From Megascapheus bottae (taxonomy: Eukaryota; Chordata; Mammalia; Rodentia; Geomyidae): DNA of 64,000 bases. The stretch is from assembly GCA_024803745.1 (NCBI GenBank), contig JANJXV010000024.1, positions 8,774,106 through 8,838,105 of the forward strand. The letters are read 5' to 3'. Numbering within the stretch: position 1 is the first letter of the stretch; the number at the start of each line of letters is the position of its first letter. A program made the position numbers and the translations under genes. Below, piece by piece: positions 31,602-45,507 of the stretch. The notes under the pieces were generated by a model that had not been told where the DNA came from, did no database searches, and saw only the letters and a program-made list of their open reading frames with translations.

Positions 31602-32338
31602 CGTAAAGATAATATTTTGAAGTGTGGTTCTCAAAAGTATTTAAGTGATTCCTTCAGAGATTTGTTGGAATCATTGTGCATCATTAAGTGTATTCAAATC
31701 TGTTGGCGATGTTATAGGTGTACTGTGTCCCTATGGAGGATATGTTCTACAACTTTCAAGACTTGTGCATTTCTTTAAGATAGACAATATTTTGTATTCA
31801 GTTTCTATTGACTGTAAGTGTCAAATTCTCCCTATCAAAAGCCTCCTACAATATCCATGATAGAGTCTTTCTTTATGATTAAAAAGCAAATAAGCAACTT
31901 TCTCAAATCCATATCTCCAACCAGTACTGGTCCATTTCTCCTTTCTTTAATGGCCCCAGTGTGGAAAAAGAGCTGCTTCCCCCTTACAGGTTCATAGGCT
32001 GTTATTCATCATCTGCTGCCTCCACTGCCCTTCTCAAGCTGCCCTAACCCAGCAACCTTCCTAATCGCTAAATGGAATGAGCACATGTCTGTCCCTCCTT
32101 CTATGAATTCCTGTGGCATCTTATGCCATTGCCTCTTTTTTCTAGAAGTGGTTCCTCTTTCCTTGGTTATCACTACATGAATACCTTGTTCCCTCATCTC
32201 TCCTCCTTCCTTGGATTCTCTGTCTTTGGTTTCTTTCTACATTGCTCATCTCCTGCCAGTCTTTCAGTAATATATATTCTCTTGAAATTTTCAGCTACTT
32301 ACATAGTTATAATCATTTTGCTGTTGACTACAAAGGTC

Positions 32339-32488
32339 ATACACGAACCTCAACTCTTTTCCTCCTGTGTTTGAGACTTATGTATACAATGTGCTAATAA
32401 GGCACTTGACTACATACACGAACCTCAACTCTTTTCCTCCTGTGTTTGAGACTTATGTATACAATGTGCTAATAAGACACTTGAATAC
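32339..32488 (+). repeat. 75-bp tandem duplication
   Basis: Two units, 32339-32413 and 32414-32488, differ at only a few positions near the right ends. Unit start ATACACGAACCTCAACTC recurs at exactly 75 bp. Confidence 0.93.
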
Positions 32489-32670
32489 AAAAATCTACAA
32501 TTCTAACTGTCCTTGGATAAATTTATTATGTGTGGCCACAGAAAGTCTCTTTCTTTTACAGTTTACTTCAGCAGTTATCACAGTGTTCAATTCAGTTTTC
32601 AAAGGAAAAGCATTGGACATCAACTTTAATGAACAACATCCATTAAATAACATTTCTTCCTCCATGAGGA

Positions 32671-32678
32671 ACACACAC

Positions 32679-32723
<45 letters not shown>
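32671..32723. repeat. (CA)n microsatellite
   Basis: About 25 CA units with one interruption near the start. Confidence 0.97.
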
Positions 32724-32724
<1 letters not shown>

Positions 32725-34053
32725 AAATCCTATTGTCTCTAGAAGCCATCCATTCAGTTCCAACAATATAGCCTTAAGCCTGCTCTGGTCTCATTTTTTC
32801 TCAGATAAAAAAAAGCACTACTTATCTGGCTTGCCTCCCTTTTGACTTGTCCGGCCATATAAACACAGTACACACCCACATATCCAGTCTGATATCTCAC
32901 CGATGCAAGTAGTTTTTTACCTCCTTGCAGAAACACATTCCCATTGTTCATAGGCTAATATCCTCACACATAGCCCTCTGGATCTAAAATCTTTCTCTTT
33001 ACTCTCTTATCATTATCTTGATACATCCTTTTATTCTCTCCTCTTTAACCACATTGTGTTTTCTAGGAGTTTATTCTTTCAACAGTGATTCTCAGACCTT
33101 AATTTAAAAAATAGGTTGAAGCATTTTCTTAAAACTAAAACACAAAACCTATCATCACTCTCATCTTGTTAAAAAAAAAGGGGGGGGGAGGGTCATTTAA
33201 TGGGATGCCAAAAGCTAAACTACCACTCATTAGTATTGGATGGCTTTAGGTTTGAAAAGACGGAACATAGTGCCATTTCCCCATTGATAAATGTCACGGT
33301 GGCTCATCAAATATCTGCAAACCTTTGTATATGAATCACGGCTTTAGAAACTGTGCTCCTGCACATAAGCATCTTTGCCTTTCTTTCTCTTCCTCAAGCC
33401 TTCAGCCTATCTCCTTCTGCTCCTCTTCTATGATTATCTCCCTTCCCCACCTGCAGATTTCAGCTGATTGCTGCTCTCTGTGAGGATGGGTGCTTCCCAG
33501 AGCTTCTCAGGCTGTGTTGTAAGAAACCTTGACAAGAGAAGCTAGAATGGAAGCTCTCTGTGGGTAGGCTTTGTGACTTGTCTTGTTTACCAGTGTCTCC
33601 CAGGGCTAGAAACATTCCATGAAGTGTGAATGTTATACAAGACCCAGACAAAAATAATCAATGACTTCATGGTGAACTGATAGTTTTAAATTCTTAAATG
33701 ATTGTGCAATCTTGGTAATGCAATTATTTAAATTTTATTCTTAAATTTCAAATAATGTATTTTCTTATATTTATTTTATTTTGAGAGCAATTAACTCTTC
33801 CAGCAGTAACTTCTAATTGGTTTGTAACTTTTTTCTGAGCTGCATTTGGCTTCCATTATTTTTTATAAGTATAAAAAAGCTGTATAATTCAAGCTGTAGA
33901 TTTAACTTCTTGTATTTCCTAGTTTATTTTTCAATAAATTAAACTTCATTGTACTTTGTTTTAATTGTAATACTTTGTGTGCTGGTATCATGATTCTTGT
34001 ATTGCTTTATTTGTTGTTCTTAAAAGACATTGTTATCTACAAATATTACTCAA

Positions 34054-34059
34054 AATAAA
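34054..34059 (+). promoter_or_regulatory. Candidate ASB15 polyadenylation signal
   Basis: AATAAA about 2.45 kb after the stop, with a GT-rich downstream element. An alternative signal lies at 33933-33938. Confidence 0.45.
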
Positions 34060-34274
34060 AAAATAATACTGACGACCTGTGTCTGGTATTCAGATTTTGA
34101 CTCTATTATACTATAACTTTGAGATTTTCTCTAATATTCTTCTGGGTAATGTCATTCAAGAAATGCTTGGGTATAAAGGTGTAGCTTAAATGCATTTACT
34201 ATAGGTTTTGAAAGTGTTTTGGGGGGGCATTTTTGAAGAAGGAGAAAAGTGAACCTTAAAATATAATTACTATA

Positions 34275-34462
34275 GGGCCGGGAGTTTGGCCTACTGGTTA
34301 AAGTGCTTGCCTAGCATGCACGAAGACCAGGGTTCGATTCCATGGTACCACATACATAGAAAAAAGCCAGAAGTGGTGCTGAGGCTCAAGTGGTAGAGCC
34401 CTAGCCTTGAGAAAGTCCAAGGACAGTGCTCAGGCCCTGAGCTCAAGCCCAAGAGTGACAAA

Positions 34463-34463
<1 letters not shown>
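34275..34463 (+). mobile_element. ID-like dimeric SINE
   Basis: Full copy with a 14-bp duplication ATATAATTACTATA at 34261-34274 and 34489-34502. A TA run grew at its tail (34463-34488). Confidence 0.94.
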
Positions 34464-34493
<30 letters not shown>

Positions 34494-35186
34494 ATTACTA
34501 TATTGCAAAACAGACTGATCTTCTGCTCACCACATTTTGGACTTTTTCTGTAGTGTTTTTGTTGTTGAGAGGGCTGGATGGAGAGTAGACTTAATCCTTA
34601 TCCAATTAGGACTCGGTTTCTCTTAGAGTGTGTCACTTTATCTGAACGGACCAACAGCTGCTCCTCCAAATCTGGCCCAGGAGAAGCCAAACATTCTGCA
34701 GTGCTGCCAGTTTTGCCACTGTGGACCAGGGGAAGCCTGGCTGCCAACTTCCTATGCTGCCAACTGGTGGGTGGCTATTGTAGATTCTGTTTTTTGTTTT
34801 GTTTTGTTTATCATATAGAATCTGGGCAGAAAAGAATACATTTCTTTAGTATATCTTTTTGAAATGTTTAAGCTGTTTTTAATTATCCTTGAGTAGGTAT
34901 ACAAAAATTTTTTCAGTTCAACAGGTCTGTAAGTGTAATGCGTCTTGATTACTGTCACCCCATTCATCTTTCTCTCCCATCTCTCCCAACCCACCCATCC
35001 CCATTACTTTTCCTAGTTCTACTTTCATATATGTACTCTGAATATTATGACTGCATTCCCCCACTCTTCCTTTCTCTCCATTCATCTGCCCCAACCCCTT
35101 AACCTTACTCCCATCCCCAAAGAAACACATGTTCCAGTTTAATGGTATTCATTTTGTTAAATTATTAGTTCATTATTCAAAGGATA

Positions 35187-35357
35187 TTTTTTTGCCAGTC
35201 CTGGCTTGAACTCAAGCCCTAGGCACTGTCCTTGAGCTTTCTCAAGGTAAGCACTCCACCACTTGAGCCACAGCACCACTTCTGGTTTTTTTTCTACGTG
35301 GTACTGAGGAATCGAACCCTTCATGCATGCTAGGCAAGCACTCTACCACTAGGCCAA
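35187..35357 (-). mobile_element. ID-like dimeric SINE with small deletions
   Basis: Reverse copy, TTTGCCAGTCCTGGCTTGAA to CACTAGGCCAAAGG. It is shortened in the linker and at the head end. Confidence 0.88.
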
Positions 35358-38259
35358 AGGATTTTTGTTTAGCTTCTCTGAAAATCCATCATCAAGTAGT
35401 ATCTCCATTCCTGTCTAGCAACAACAACAGATATCCTATAAAACATATTGAAACAAGGTAGCTTCTGAGAACTATAGTTTAATTTTGAACTGGGTACAGG
35501 AAATGTTTCCAGGCAATAAAAACATAATACAGAGAGTAGAGAAGTCATTATCAAATGTGCAGTAGATACCATAGACATAACATATTCTCTTGATGCCAAG
35601 TTTTGAGCATTGAGTATACAGGGGTCACACAGCCTGTAAACTACAGGGTGGAATCTCTTAAGACCCAGAAAGTACACTTAAGCCTTTTTATTGTCACTGG
35701 TATTTTACCAGACATTCCTATCCTAATTTTGGTTTTCAGTCATATTACCCTTATGGTATGTAGCCACTCCCCAAACCAGAAATTACTTTGTACATATAAA
35801 ATTCTACGCCATTTCAGGTTAGTCAAACAAAATGAACATGATATGTTGTATATGTGCATATATGACGTAAGTATATATAATATTTATACACCTATATAAT
35901 GTGTATGACATAGATCTATAGAGGAAGAACACACACACTGGTATATATGATGTGCATCCATATAGTACACATATGTACCTACATACTTACATTGAATATA
36001 TCGTGTCACATACCATGACCTATTGCATGACATGTTCTCCTTTGTGCAGTCTAAAAAGACACACTTGGGAAAAGAAACTGCAATAGTGGGGAAGAGTGGG
36101 GAAGATCGGCAAGCTATACAACCAAAGAATACAAAGATTCACTTACCCAGGAAGAATAAGTTTAAGAAATTCCTCATTTAAAAAATGATGGCCTTATTAG
36201 TAAATAATAATGCAGTGTCTATTTAAAAATTACAGAGTAGACTGAATACTTTCATCAGAAAAAAAAGGTAAATATATGAGGCAAGGCATATGCTAAGTAG
36301 TTCAACTTGGGCATATACAGATGTAATATATTTGCAAGCATCACATCATATTCCACAAACACATACTTTTGCCAATTTAAAAATCATAAAAACATGCAAA
36401 AAGATACTAACTCTTACTGTCAATTGAGATATAGAAATAAATATTAAAGTATTGATTTGAACTAGTTTTTACAAGGCACTGCATATTACTAGTTTTCATT
36501 TTGAACAAATTATGAGTATCAAGCATTATATCCACATGTGGACTATATCCACATCCAAGTGCATGTAAAACCCAATGTCTCATTATATCAGAGTATTAGT
36601 GTCAGTGCCAGTACTCTGGTTTCAAAACTCAAAAACTGGCTTTGTGGAATAGGACTACAGAGATGGTTATAAAGAAATAGGACCATATACAAAAATGATG
36701 TTGAGCAGGAGGAGTGACATCTCATTCCCGTCTTGAAATTCTTTGACAGCATTCATAGGATGAAAACTTAGCAGAAAACTCTCCCTAGATATACAGCTCC
36801 AAATCTTCTGCTTCGTAAAGTCCCGATCTACCAAAGAAGAAAGAACTTCCCAGAGGAAATGATGTGTAAAGGAGAATACACTCATCTGACCTCCCTGTCT
36901 TGCCTTATGTAACCTTAGGGAATGCTGGAGATGTCTGGGGGATTTGCTGTTTTCAGAAGGGGACAGTCTAGTAATTTGAATCAGGGCATTACGAGCACCT
37001 GAGTTCTAAGTCTGGACTGTTGAGCGATTTTACTGAGGCACTGGACAGGAACTCACATTTTGTGCTTTAGATTCCAGTAATGGGAAAGACCATTGCTCTT
37101 ATCTTGTAAGTCTTCCAAGCTGCATCCCTTAAGGAGATTTAAACTAAAATGCCTTAGAAGCAGCCTATACTACTACACAAGGTAGAAGTTATGAAGCGAA
37201 CTAAATGCAATAGTTATTTTTGAGTTGTGAGCACGACACCAGTATCTAGTTTTTTGTGTTTGAAGCACTGTCTTCTTAAGGAAGCTATTTTTTTTTTTTG
37301 CTGTTTAAAAGCTAAATAATGAGGCATGGCAAATGGGTCAATGATCTGTATCTGAATATCTCTGAAGATCTAGCTATCTATTTGGTTTAATGTTGTTTCA
37401 GTGAGGTGAGAATTTTAATTGCCTTGGACAGGAAGATGCTAACATTTACTTGGGCTTTGCTTTGACTCATTGGAACCCTTTGACCTATACCCAACCTCCT
37501 CACTGGAGAAATCCAAGAGGCTAAATGGAGTCTGTGGGTTGGAGAATTGCCTATTTAAATCTGAACATCAAGTCCATTGAGTTGTGTGCTCCTAATTTTT
37601 AAAAAAATTCTCAGGTTTCTGGAAAAACTTCATTCAGTTGGCAGCAAAGACTTTTGACAGTGAAAAACGTAGTTTGAAAAATATATTTAAGAGAGATTAT
37701 ATTAAAACCTCTCTGATTAAAAGGACCTGTCCAAAAAAAGAGCAGGAGCCCTAAGCCTATGGGGGTGCAGGGAACACAGATTTATTCTAGAGCCCTCAGA
37801 CTTTATTTTGTCCACAAATGTGGAAAGAATAGTGAGAAATAGTACAATTTAATACATTGGAAACAATTCCCTTTATAACGATGTCTTTCATTTCTCCTGT
37901 ATTTCACTTACATCATTTCAATCGATTATTACATTAGTCTAGAGCAGAGAACAGATACATTTCTTCCCCTCCTCTCTCTTTATAAGGAAATAAATCATAT
38001 GCTTAATGAAGGTTGCAAACTCCATAACTAACTCCAAATCTTAAGTTTTCTCCATTTTATCATTTTTAATTTACAAAAAGCCAAATACCCAGAAGGTAAT
38101 ACAACCCAAGTATTACCCATCAGTGGGATAGATCCAAATTAACCCATACAGCCAAAGGAATGTGATTAGTGAACGTGCTACAACATGAATGAACTCCAAA
38201 AATAAGTGAGGTGAAAAGAGCTAGGCTCAAAAGACCACAAATGGTATGATTCTAGGTTA

Positions 38260-38450
38260 TTTTTGTTGTTGTTGTTGCCAGTTCTGGGCTTGAGCTCAGG
38301 GCCTGAGCACTGTCCTTGGGGTTTCTCAAGGCTAGAGCTTTTCCATTTGAGTCTCAGCTCCCCTCTTGCCTTTTGTATGTATATGGTACCAAGGAATAGA
38401 ACCGAGGTCTTAGTGCATGCTAGGCAAGCCCTAGGCCAAACTCCTGGCCC
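38260..38450 (-). mobile_element. ID-like dimeric SINE
   Basis: Reverse copy, with a TTG-repeat tail (38262-38277) and the head end GGCCAAACTCCTGGCCC. Confidence 0.9.
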
Positions 38451-38609
38451 TAATTCTAGTTTTTTACAGTATTCAGAAGAATCTAATATATGCACAATGA
38501 ACACTGATTAATGGTTGCCTGGAGATGGGAATAAAGAACAGAGTTAACTCAGAATGGACATACAGGATATTTGAGGATTAACAGAAGTATTGTAAAATTG
38601 TTTTTTTAG

Positions 38610-38612
<3 letters not shown>

Positions 38613-38659
<47 letters not shown>
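38613..38659. repeat. (TG)n microsatellite
   Basis: About 23 TG units. Confidence 0.97.
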
Positions 38660-38660
<1 letters not shown>

Positions 38661-38698
38661 TGGCGGCACAACATGATAAGTTTAAGAACCAACTAATT

Positions 38699-38888
38699 TT
38701 TTTTTCTAGTCCTAGGCTTGAGCTCAGGGCCTGAGCACTGTCCTTGGACTTTCTCAAGGCTAGAGCTCTACCATTTGAGCCTCAGCACCACTTCTGGCTT
38801 TTTTCTATGTATGTGGTACCGAGGAATTGAACCCAGGTCTTCGTGCATGCTAGGCAAGCACTCTACCACTAGGCCAAACTCCTGGCCC
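38699..38888 (-). mobile_element. ID-like dimeric SINE
   Basis: Full reverse copy. CCAACTAA followed by a T run lies on both sides as a probable duplication. Confidence 0.93.
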
Positions 38889-38973
38889 CCAACTAAATTT
38901 TATACACTTTTGATGGGGTGAATTTTATAGTACATACATTGTATCTGCAATGTATTCATGTAAAAAATAAGAG

Positions 38974-39210
38974 TTGGCTGGGAGTTTAGCCTAGTGGCAG
39001 AGTGCTTGCCTAGCATGCACGAAGATCTGGGTTCGATTCCTCGGTACCACATACATAGAAAAAAGCTGGAAGTGGTTCTGTGGCTCAAGTGGTAGAGCTC
39101 TAGACTTGAAAGGACAGTGCTCAGGTCCTGAGTTCAAGACAGGACTGGCAAAAAAAAAAAGTTTGGAAGTGGCACTGTGGCTCACATGGTAGAGTCTTTA
39201 GCTGAAGAAT
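38974..39210 (+). mobile_element. ID-like dimeric SINE plus an extra module fragment
   Basis: The full dimer ends at about 39162 in an A run. A further piece (GGAAGTGGCACTGTGGCTCA) of the second module follows directly, so the element is dimer-plus or two insertions. Confidence 0.85.
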
Positions 39211-41996
39211 AAGGGTAACCCACAGATCTCTGAATAGGCGGGGCCATGTTCACCCCACAGAAGTGGCTCAGCTAAGCAATGAAATCTTCTGGCTCTGAGG
39301 GGCAGTGCTTTGTTCTTGTGCTGGCAGTTCCTGGTTTATCAGTTTTGCTCTGCTGATAAGAACACTAAAAGCAGATGGTGACAGACCTCAAGGACAGCAC
39401 AGAGCAGCTAGCTGCCTTTTCCATGTTTACTGGCCCTCAACACTGACTACTGCAGCTTGCCCCTGACATTTTCATGTGGGTGGTAATTGGACTCTTCCCA
39501 AGTGTTTTGTTTTCTTTTTAACTTAAAAAAAAAAATGCCCCAAATGGTATAGATTGAAGATGTAAAAGTGAAGGCTTCCTGTCCTCTGAAGGGCATGAAT
39601 CAGCAAAAGGCTCAAGTTACGAGCAGGGTGTGGCTTTTGTAACACCCTTGAAAACCAGTTCCAGGAAGAACAAGGAGAAACGTGGAACTGTAGCAATAAA
39701 AATTGGGAAAATTGGAGAAGGCAAGTAATTTGAAAACCACAGAACTACAGGGGGGAAAAATGTCAGCCAGCAGTTGAATAGCTAGTACCTTTGATTTTCA
39801 TGATAAAATTGAAAATGAAAATTCCCAGTAACCCAATACTAGCTGTCAAATCTCAGAGCCACCAAGCAAACTGAGTCTCCACTCTGCTGTACTCTGATGC
39901 TGACTTGACTTTACCCACTGTACGCACAGCCGTCTCTTATTTTTTTCTACATGCGAAGGTACCATTTCTAGGCAAGGTGTGGAGTTTTTTTTAAGAGCAC
40001 AGAGACCATGAACACATACCTTTTGTCCTACCTTCTAACATTAGTGAGCAAATCTGTCCAAAATAGACTGCAAAGTCAGAAGTTGTTACTACCTACTGTC
40101 CTCACTGAGGAGAGCAGTCTGAGGAGAAGGTGGTCTTTTGTGCCAGACTCTCCACTCCCTCAGGGTAGTTTCAGTCCCCTGTCATACAGATGGTATCAAT
40201 CAACCTTTCCTGGAATTCTAGGTGATTGCAACATGCCTGTTACCAAAACTATAGTTACAAATACAGTTTCAATAGATTGGTAATGGATCATTTCCAGAGT
40301 CAGCATGAGCTTTTTGAGTTTTAAGGATCTATTGACCTTGCTTGTGAGAACTTCCTATCCCTAGGGTCCAAATTGAAGGACATTTTAATTTCAATAATTT
40401 CTCTCAGAGACACTGGGATTTCGTTCTCCATTTCTGTCTCCTTTTACATTTCCCCATCATTCATGGTTCATGACTCCTTCTCACCAACACTCAAGGCTGC
40501 CACTCAGAAAGTTGCTGAAGGCAGAGAAAGATGTTTCTGCCCACTTGAGGTACTGTTGTCTTTATCAAAACTTTACATATCTATCAAATCTGTTTTGTGT
40601 ATCAGATGTGATATTTTATACTCAAGGTACATTTGTATGGAAAATTTAATCAATCAGATTCTGTTATTGGCTATTCCCCCGAAATCTTACTTTTTTTGTC
40701 TTGTAAACTATCTGTAACCTTCATTCATTCTTAAATTTAAATCAGAATCATTTAAACACAGAATCACTGGGCCTACTATGCATGTGACTATTAACCGATT
40801 CATTTCAGATTTCTCACTTTCATTCCATCTGTCTTTTATTTGGATGTAGTTAACACCAGCGTATGAAGTAGCTTGGAGTTTTGATAACACAGCTCTATCT
40901 GTCATTTACTAGCTGGGTATGCACGAAGCCAAACACATTTTCATTCATTTTATATTCATATGCATTCATTTCACATTGCAAAATATAGTATAATGTATTT
41001 CTCCAGATGCTACCTCATACGTGGAATTAATATAAACAAGTATTAAGTAGAGATATTATACTACCTAGACCACTTTGAAATTTTTTTATTTGCAAATTAT
41101 AAATCTTACACAATTGTGAGATGCTGTTATACATAATCCTAATAATTTTAAACTTGAGTCACACTGTTGGCCACAAGTTGGCTTAGCTGGAAGACTGACT
41201 TGGCTGCCACGTCTGAGAGTGAGGACTTGATAAGGGAATTGCCAGTTCTTTTCTGATCCCTGTGGCTTGTTTGGTTGTCTCTCCAGAGCCTGACCTTTCC
41301 CTGACATTCTCCTCTGGGGAAGCCTCTCTCAGTTATCTGAGAAGCTCCCAGAAAAATCGGAAGCTTAACTTCCTTAGGAACCACTGCATTACCTCAGCAG
41401 CTTTGTTACAAACCATCTGCTTAAAGAATAAAAAAAATAAAAAGGTTGAAAGTCCAGCTCCTTCTGTGTAAGAGAGAAAAGTGCAAACACTAGTTGAGAA
41501 AGCAAACTTTTACTTAGAAGCAGCGAAATTAGTAAGAAGTGTGGCCGGGGGGGGGGAGGGAAAAAAAGCTAGGGATGGTTTGCAAACAGTAGATCTTCCA
41601 CATCTGTAAGATTGGAGAAATTTCTAGTTTCTGCATTTCCTTATAAGCTAACTGAGGACTGCTTAAATAAGGAAAGCATGTTGAATATGAACAAAATTCT
41701 TTAGGAAGTAGAAACTCCCTGAAGCCAATTACGGATGATTCATGAATTTGGAGGCAACATTCAGATGTAACTGACCATAATGCATGAGTTCTAATAAATT
41801 TTGAATTAATTTGTAATAAGTTCCAATAATTTCTGGACCCCTGCAAGTATCAATTTCCATATGCAGAGTTTCAGGAAGAGAGAAAATGAAATCATGTTAC
41901 AATTAGGTAAGCTTGGTGTGCAAGATGTGAGGTGGTTTCACTGGGAGAGTACTTGCTTAGTATGCTGCTCTTAGGTTTTGTTTTTTTGTTTTTGTT

Positions 41997-42189
41997 TTTT
42001 TTTGCCAGTCCTGGGCTTGAGCTCAGGGCCTGAGCACTGTCTCTGGATTTTTCTCAAGGCTAGGGCTCTACCACTTGAGCCACAGCACCACTTCTGGATT
42101 TTTGCTACGTATGTGGTACCGAGGAATCGAACCCGGGTCTTCGTGCATGCTAGGCAAGCACTCTACCATTAGGCCAAACTCCCAGCCCC
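41997..42189 (-). mobile_element. ID-like dimeric SINE
   Basis: Full, near-consensus reverse copy from TTTGCCAGTCCTGGGCTTGA to CCAAACTCCCAGCCCC. Confidence 0.94.
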
Positions 42190-43547
42190 CGCTCTTGGGT
42201 TTTATTCCAAGAACCACAAAAATACTCAAAAGGTATTAGACAATGAAATGTAAATCATTTAATAAAGTAGTTTGCCATTTGTGTTGTTTCAAATACAGTT
42301 TCATTTTCATAATTGTTTTACTTACAATTTTGTATGTTATTCCTAAAGAAGCCCCAGCAGTGTATTATCTTTGAACTTCATAGGACCTGAACTGCTTTCC
42401 CAATTTCTTTGTTTTTTTTTTGTTTTGAAATTACATCCAGAGCACCTAATAATTACATTAGATCTAGAGAGAGCAAATGAGGCAGACATGGCTTCTTCCA
42501 CTGGAAAAACACTGCTCAATCAGTGACCTGATTGGAAAAAACTATCCCATATGAAATGCTGCCATGGAATTGAGTTTTGTGGGAGCTGAGAGAACTCAAC
42601 TGGCCTGGATCCCAAGAATGTGCATATCTGAAGGCAGCAATGTAGAATCAAGCAATGAAGACTTAATGTAGAATCTTGAAAGAAGGAGAATAGCCAGAAA
42701 TGAAGGAAGAATTAAAGAGCTGTTACGATGGAGGATCCACAGCCTTAGGATTGGATGGATTGATGTGAGAAAAGGAGACACATGAGACAGATGGCGTCTA
42801 GCAGCTGGTGGATGAGGACATTGCATTCAGAATCCAGAAGGCTAAGCGAGGAGTGGGGAAAAGAAAGCAAGATCCTGATTTGAGGCAACTTGGTACACTA
42901 AGATAGAAGTATCTTGGTAGTTTTATAAAATATTATAAAGCTGGAGGATACAAATTTGAGCTGAGTAAAATGATACATCATTAATAATGCAAGATACAAA
43001 AGCAATTTCTTTTTGAAACAGGGCCAGTTTTTGAGTCATCTCTCCTCTGATTGCTAGGTCCACCACACTTGAGTATTTGTCTTCCCACACTTCTGCCCAT
43101 GTGTTTGCTCAGAAGCAAGCAGTTCTGCTGGAAAGCTCTTGCCTCCCTTGAATCTCCACCCAGGTCTTGCTCTGTGCTCTGGCTCTCTCTAGCCTGGAGC
43201 CTGGCTGGGATGGCTCTTCACAGTTACTGTCAGCTGTCTGCTCTCTCCCATGAGTATGAACTCTTTGAGGGCAGAGGCTAGATCAATTTCTGTTTGTAAT
43301 CCTAGCTTCCAGCACAAACGTATCTCATTACAAGTAGTTGGTAAGTGTGTGCTGAACCAAACAAACACGGAACATTCTCAAGACAAAAGTCAAAGGGGAA
43401 GAAATTGAAGAGAAAATTCAATTTACTCTCGAAAGGGAATTGCCAATATATACTGAGATTGAATGCACCTAACTGGGTGTAGGACTCAAGAACTACAAAA
43501 GAAGTCTCCTGTGTAACTGCTTTGCTGAAATAAAAAGTGCTAGTCTT

Positions 43548-43820
43548 ATAGGGCTCTTGTTTCTATATCTTGGAGGTCCTTTTGGTACTATGTTATTTCT
43601 CATCTTACCTTGTTATCTGATATATTGCATATATGTTTATTGCTTATTTGAAATAGAATAGGGAAGGGGGAAAACAAGATGAGGGGAGGGAATGGGAGAG
43701 GAAAATGGGGACAAAAACATAAGAAGGGGTAGCAATGATTGTTAAGAAATGTACCTTCTGTCTGGCAAATATAATGTAACCCTTCTATTAATTACAATAA
43801 AAATAATAAAAACTTAAACA
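43548..43820 (+). mobile_element. LINE-1 3'-end insertion
   Basis: A 273-bp, severely 5'-truncated L1 3' UTR, related to the end of the element at 16851-19142. It is flanked by an 18-bp perfect duplication (ATAAAAAGTGCTAGTCTT at 43530-43547 and 43821-43838), so it is a clear target-primed insertion. Confidence 0.93.
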
Positions 43821-45507
43821 TAAAAAGTGCTAGTCTTCAAAACACTACTGTCTTGTATGGTACATTCATGAAAACAAATTTGACCAAGTAGAAATCCAAA
43901 AAATTTTTAAATGCTGAGTTTTGAAACACATATGTATTTTTTCCCTTGATGAAAGGAAGGTTTTGAGGAGATCTAAATTATTCATCATACTTCAAAGGAA
44001 GGGTGAGGTGGGAATGGATGGTCACACAGCAGAATTTTATACAATAGTCTTAATGTTTGTACATAATGCTAATAAGAAGATCTCATGAACTGGGGCTGTG
44101 CCTGAGTTGTATTATTGTCATAAATGCAGTGCTTTGTGATAAAGATAGTGGGAGGTATACATGACCAGCACTTCTTAAGTGAATGTCTTTTAGAGGAAGA
44201 GTACATTCAATGACTCTGCCATGCAGGAAACCTTTCCCCTCCTATAGCCACTCTCAGAGCCATGCCCTGGACACCCAAGATTTGGCAGCAGAAATGCACA
44301 TGAGATTGTATTTATTTGATACTCCTGCTGAGAAAACTAAAAAGCATATGGGCTGCATTTTCTGTAAGTTTCAACATGATAGAACTTTGTACAAACTTGA
44401 GCATGCAATAATGTAACATACTTCGGGGATGTGCTATTTTCACTGATGGTGGTCAAGCAAACACACATTGGTAGAAGTAATAGAGGACTCATACTTCAAA
44501 GGTTCTTTAAAATCACAGAGGCTGTGACTATAAAGTCGTCTGAGTCATTATAGACACACAAAATATTTTTCATTACCTGTGGACATCTTGTCCATTCTTC
44601 TCCAGATATGGGTTGCAATGTCTCCTTATGTTAGAACTCTTCCAGCATGAAAGTCAACCCACAGTCTTCCTGTTTCCCATGTCACTGCTCTGTGTTTTTC
44701 CATAAAACATCTTTGTGAAATGCTCTGTATTTATGCTTCTTTTATATTTTGTCTGCTTTTCCCAACTAGAATGTAATATCTATGAGGGAAAGGACTTTGT
44801 TGCTTTTGCTGGCTGTTCTAATCCCAGTAATGAAGTTAGAATCTGGCATATAATGTGTGTTTCCTAAGCTGTAAAATGAAAATTAGACTCATATATATTG
44901 AAAATTATCAGAGTTAAAAATGATCTCATTATTTTTACATAATTATACAACACTAATAATTATATTAGCAGTCACCATACCATGTGCCTAAGAATTCCTG
45001 AAAGAATTAATTTGTTCAATATACTTTATAGTGCAATTTATTATTTTTCTTTTGGTGTTTCAAAAAATCAATTTTTACATATATGTAACCATATTTTATG
45101 TAAAATGTCATCACAAAACTGAATAACACATTTCACTTACCCAGTTTAACTATTATCACTTGATATCTCTGCCAAAAGTCAAAGCTGTTTTCAAAAAAAT
45201 AAAAAGAACATGTTTCCAGCCAGGCTAAACTACAGTACATACTTCAGAGTATTTAAAAATAATTATGTTAATTTGATCTTTGCTAAAAGTGTGCATAAAC
45301 CATTATGTCACTTCAAACTTCGTAATTTCATAAACAAATGGCTTATGCCTTCCAAAAATTAAATTAATTTTAAGATGTGAACTCATCTTGTCTGATTTCA
45401 TCACTATCTCTAAAGTATCATAGTTATGTGAAGGCAGAATACCATAAACAAGTTAACACTAAAATATCTAGACAATAATGTTCTTGCACAAAACAAACCT
45501 AGAAAGT

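Larger units (their letters stand above)
31602..34075 (+). other. ASB15: Probable ASB15 3' untranslated region
   Basis: AT-rich sequence without a convincing ORF follows the stop. It contains a 75-bp tandem duplication (about 32339-32488) and a CA run (32671-32723). Candidate poly(A) signals AATAAA lie at 33933-33938 and 34054-34059; the second is followed by a GT-rich stretch (CTGTGTCTGG). The 3' end is inferred, and a shorter UTR using ATTAAA-type signals is possible. Confidence 0.5.

Noticed and set aside
40373..40717. 114-codon ORF in the intergenic region
   Set aside because: No recognisable motif or codon signature; length is within chance for AT-rich DNA.
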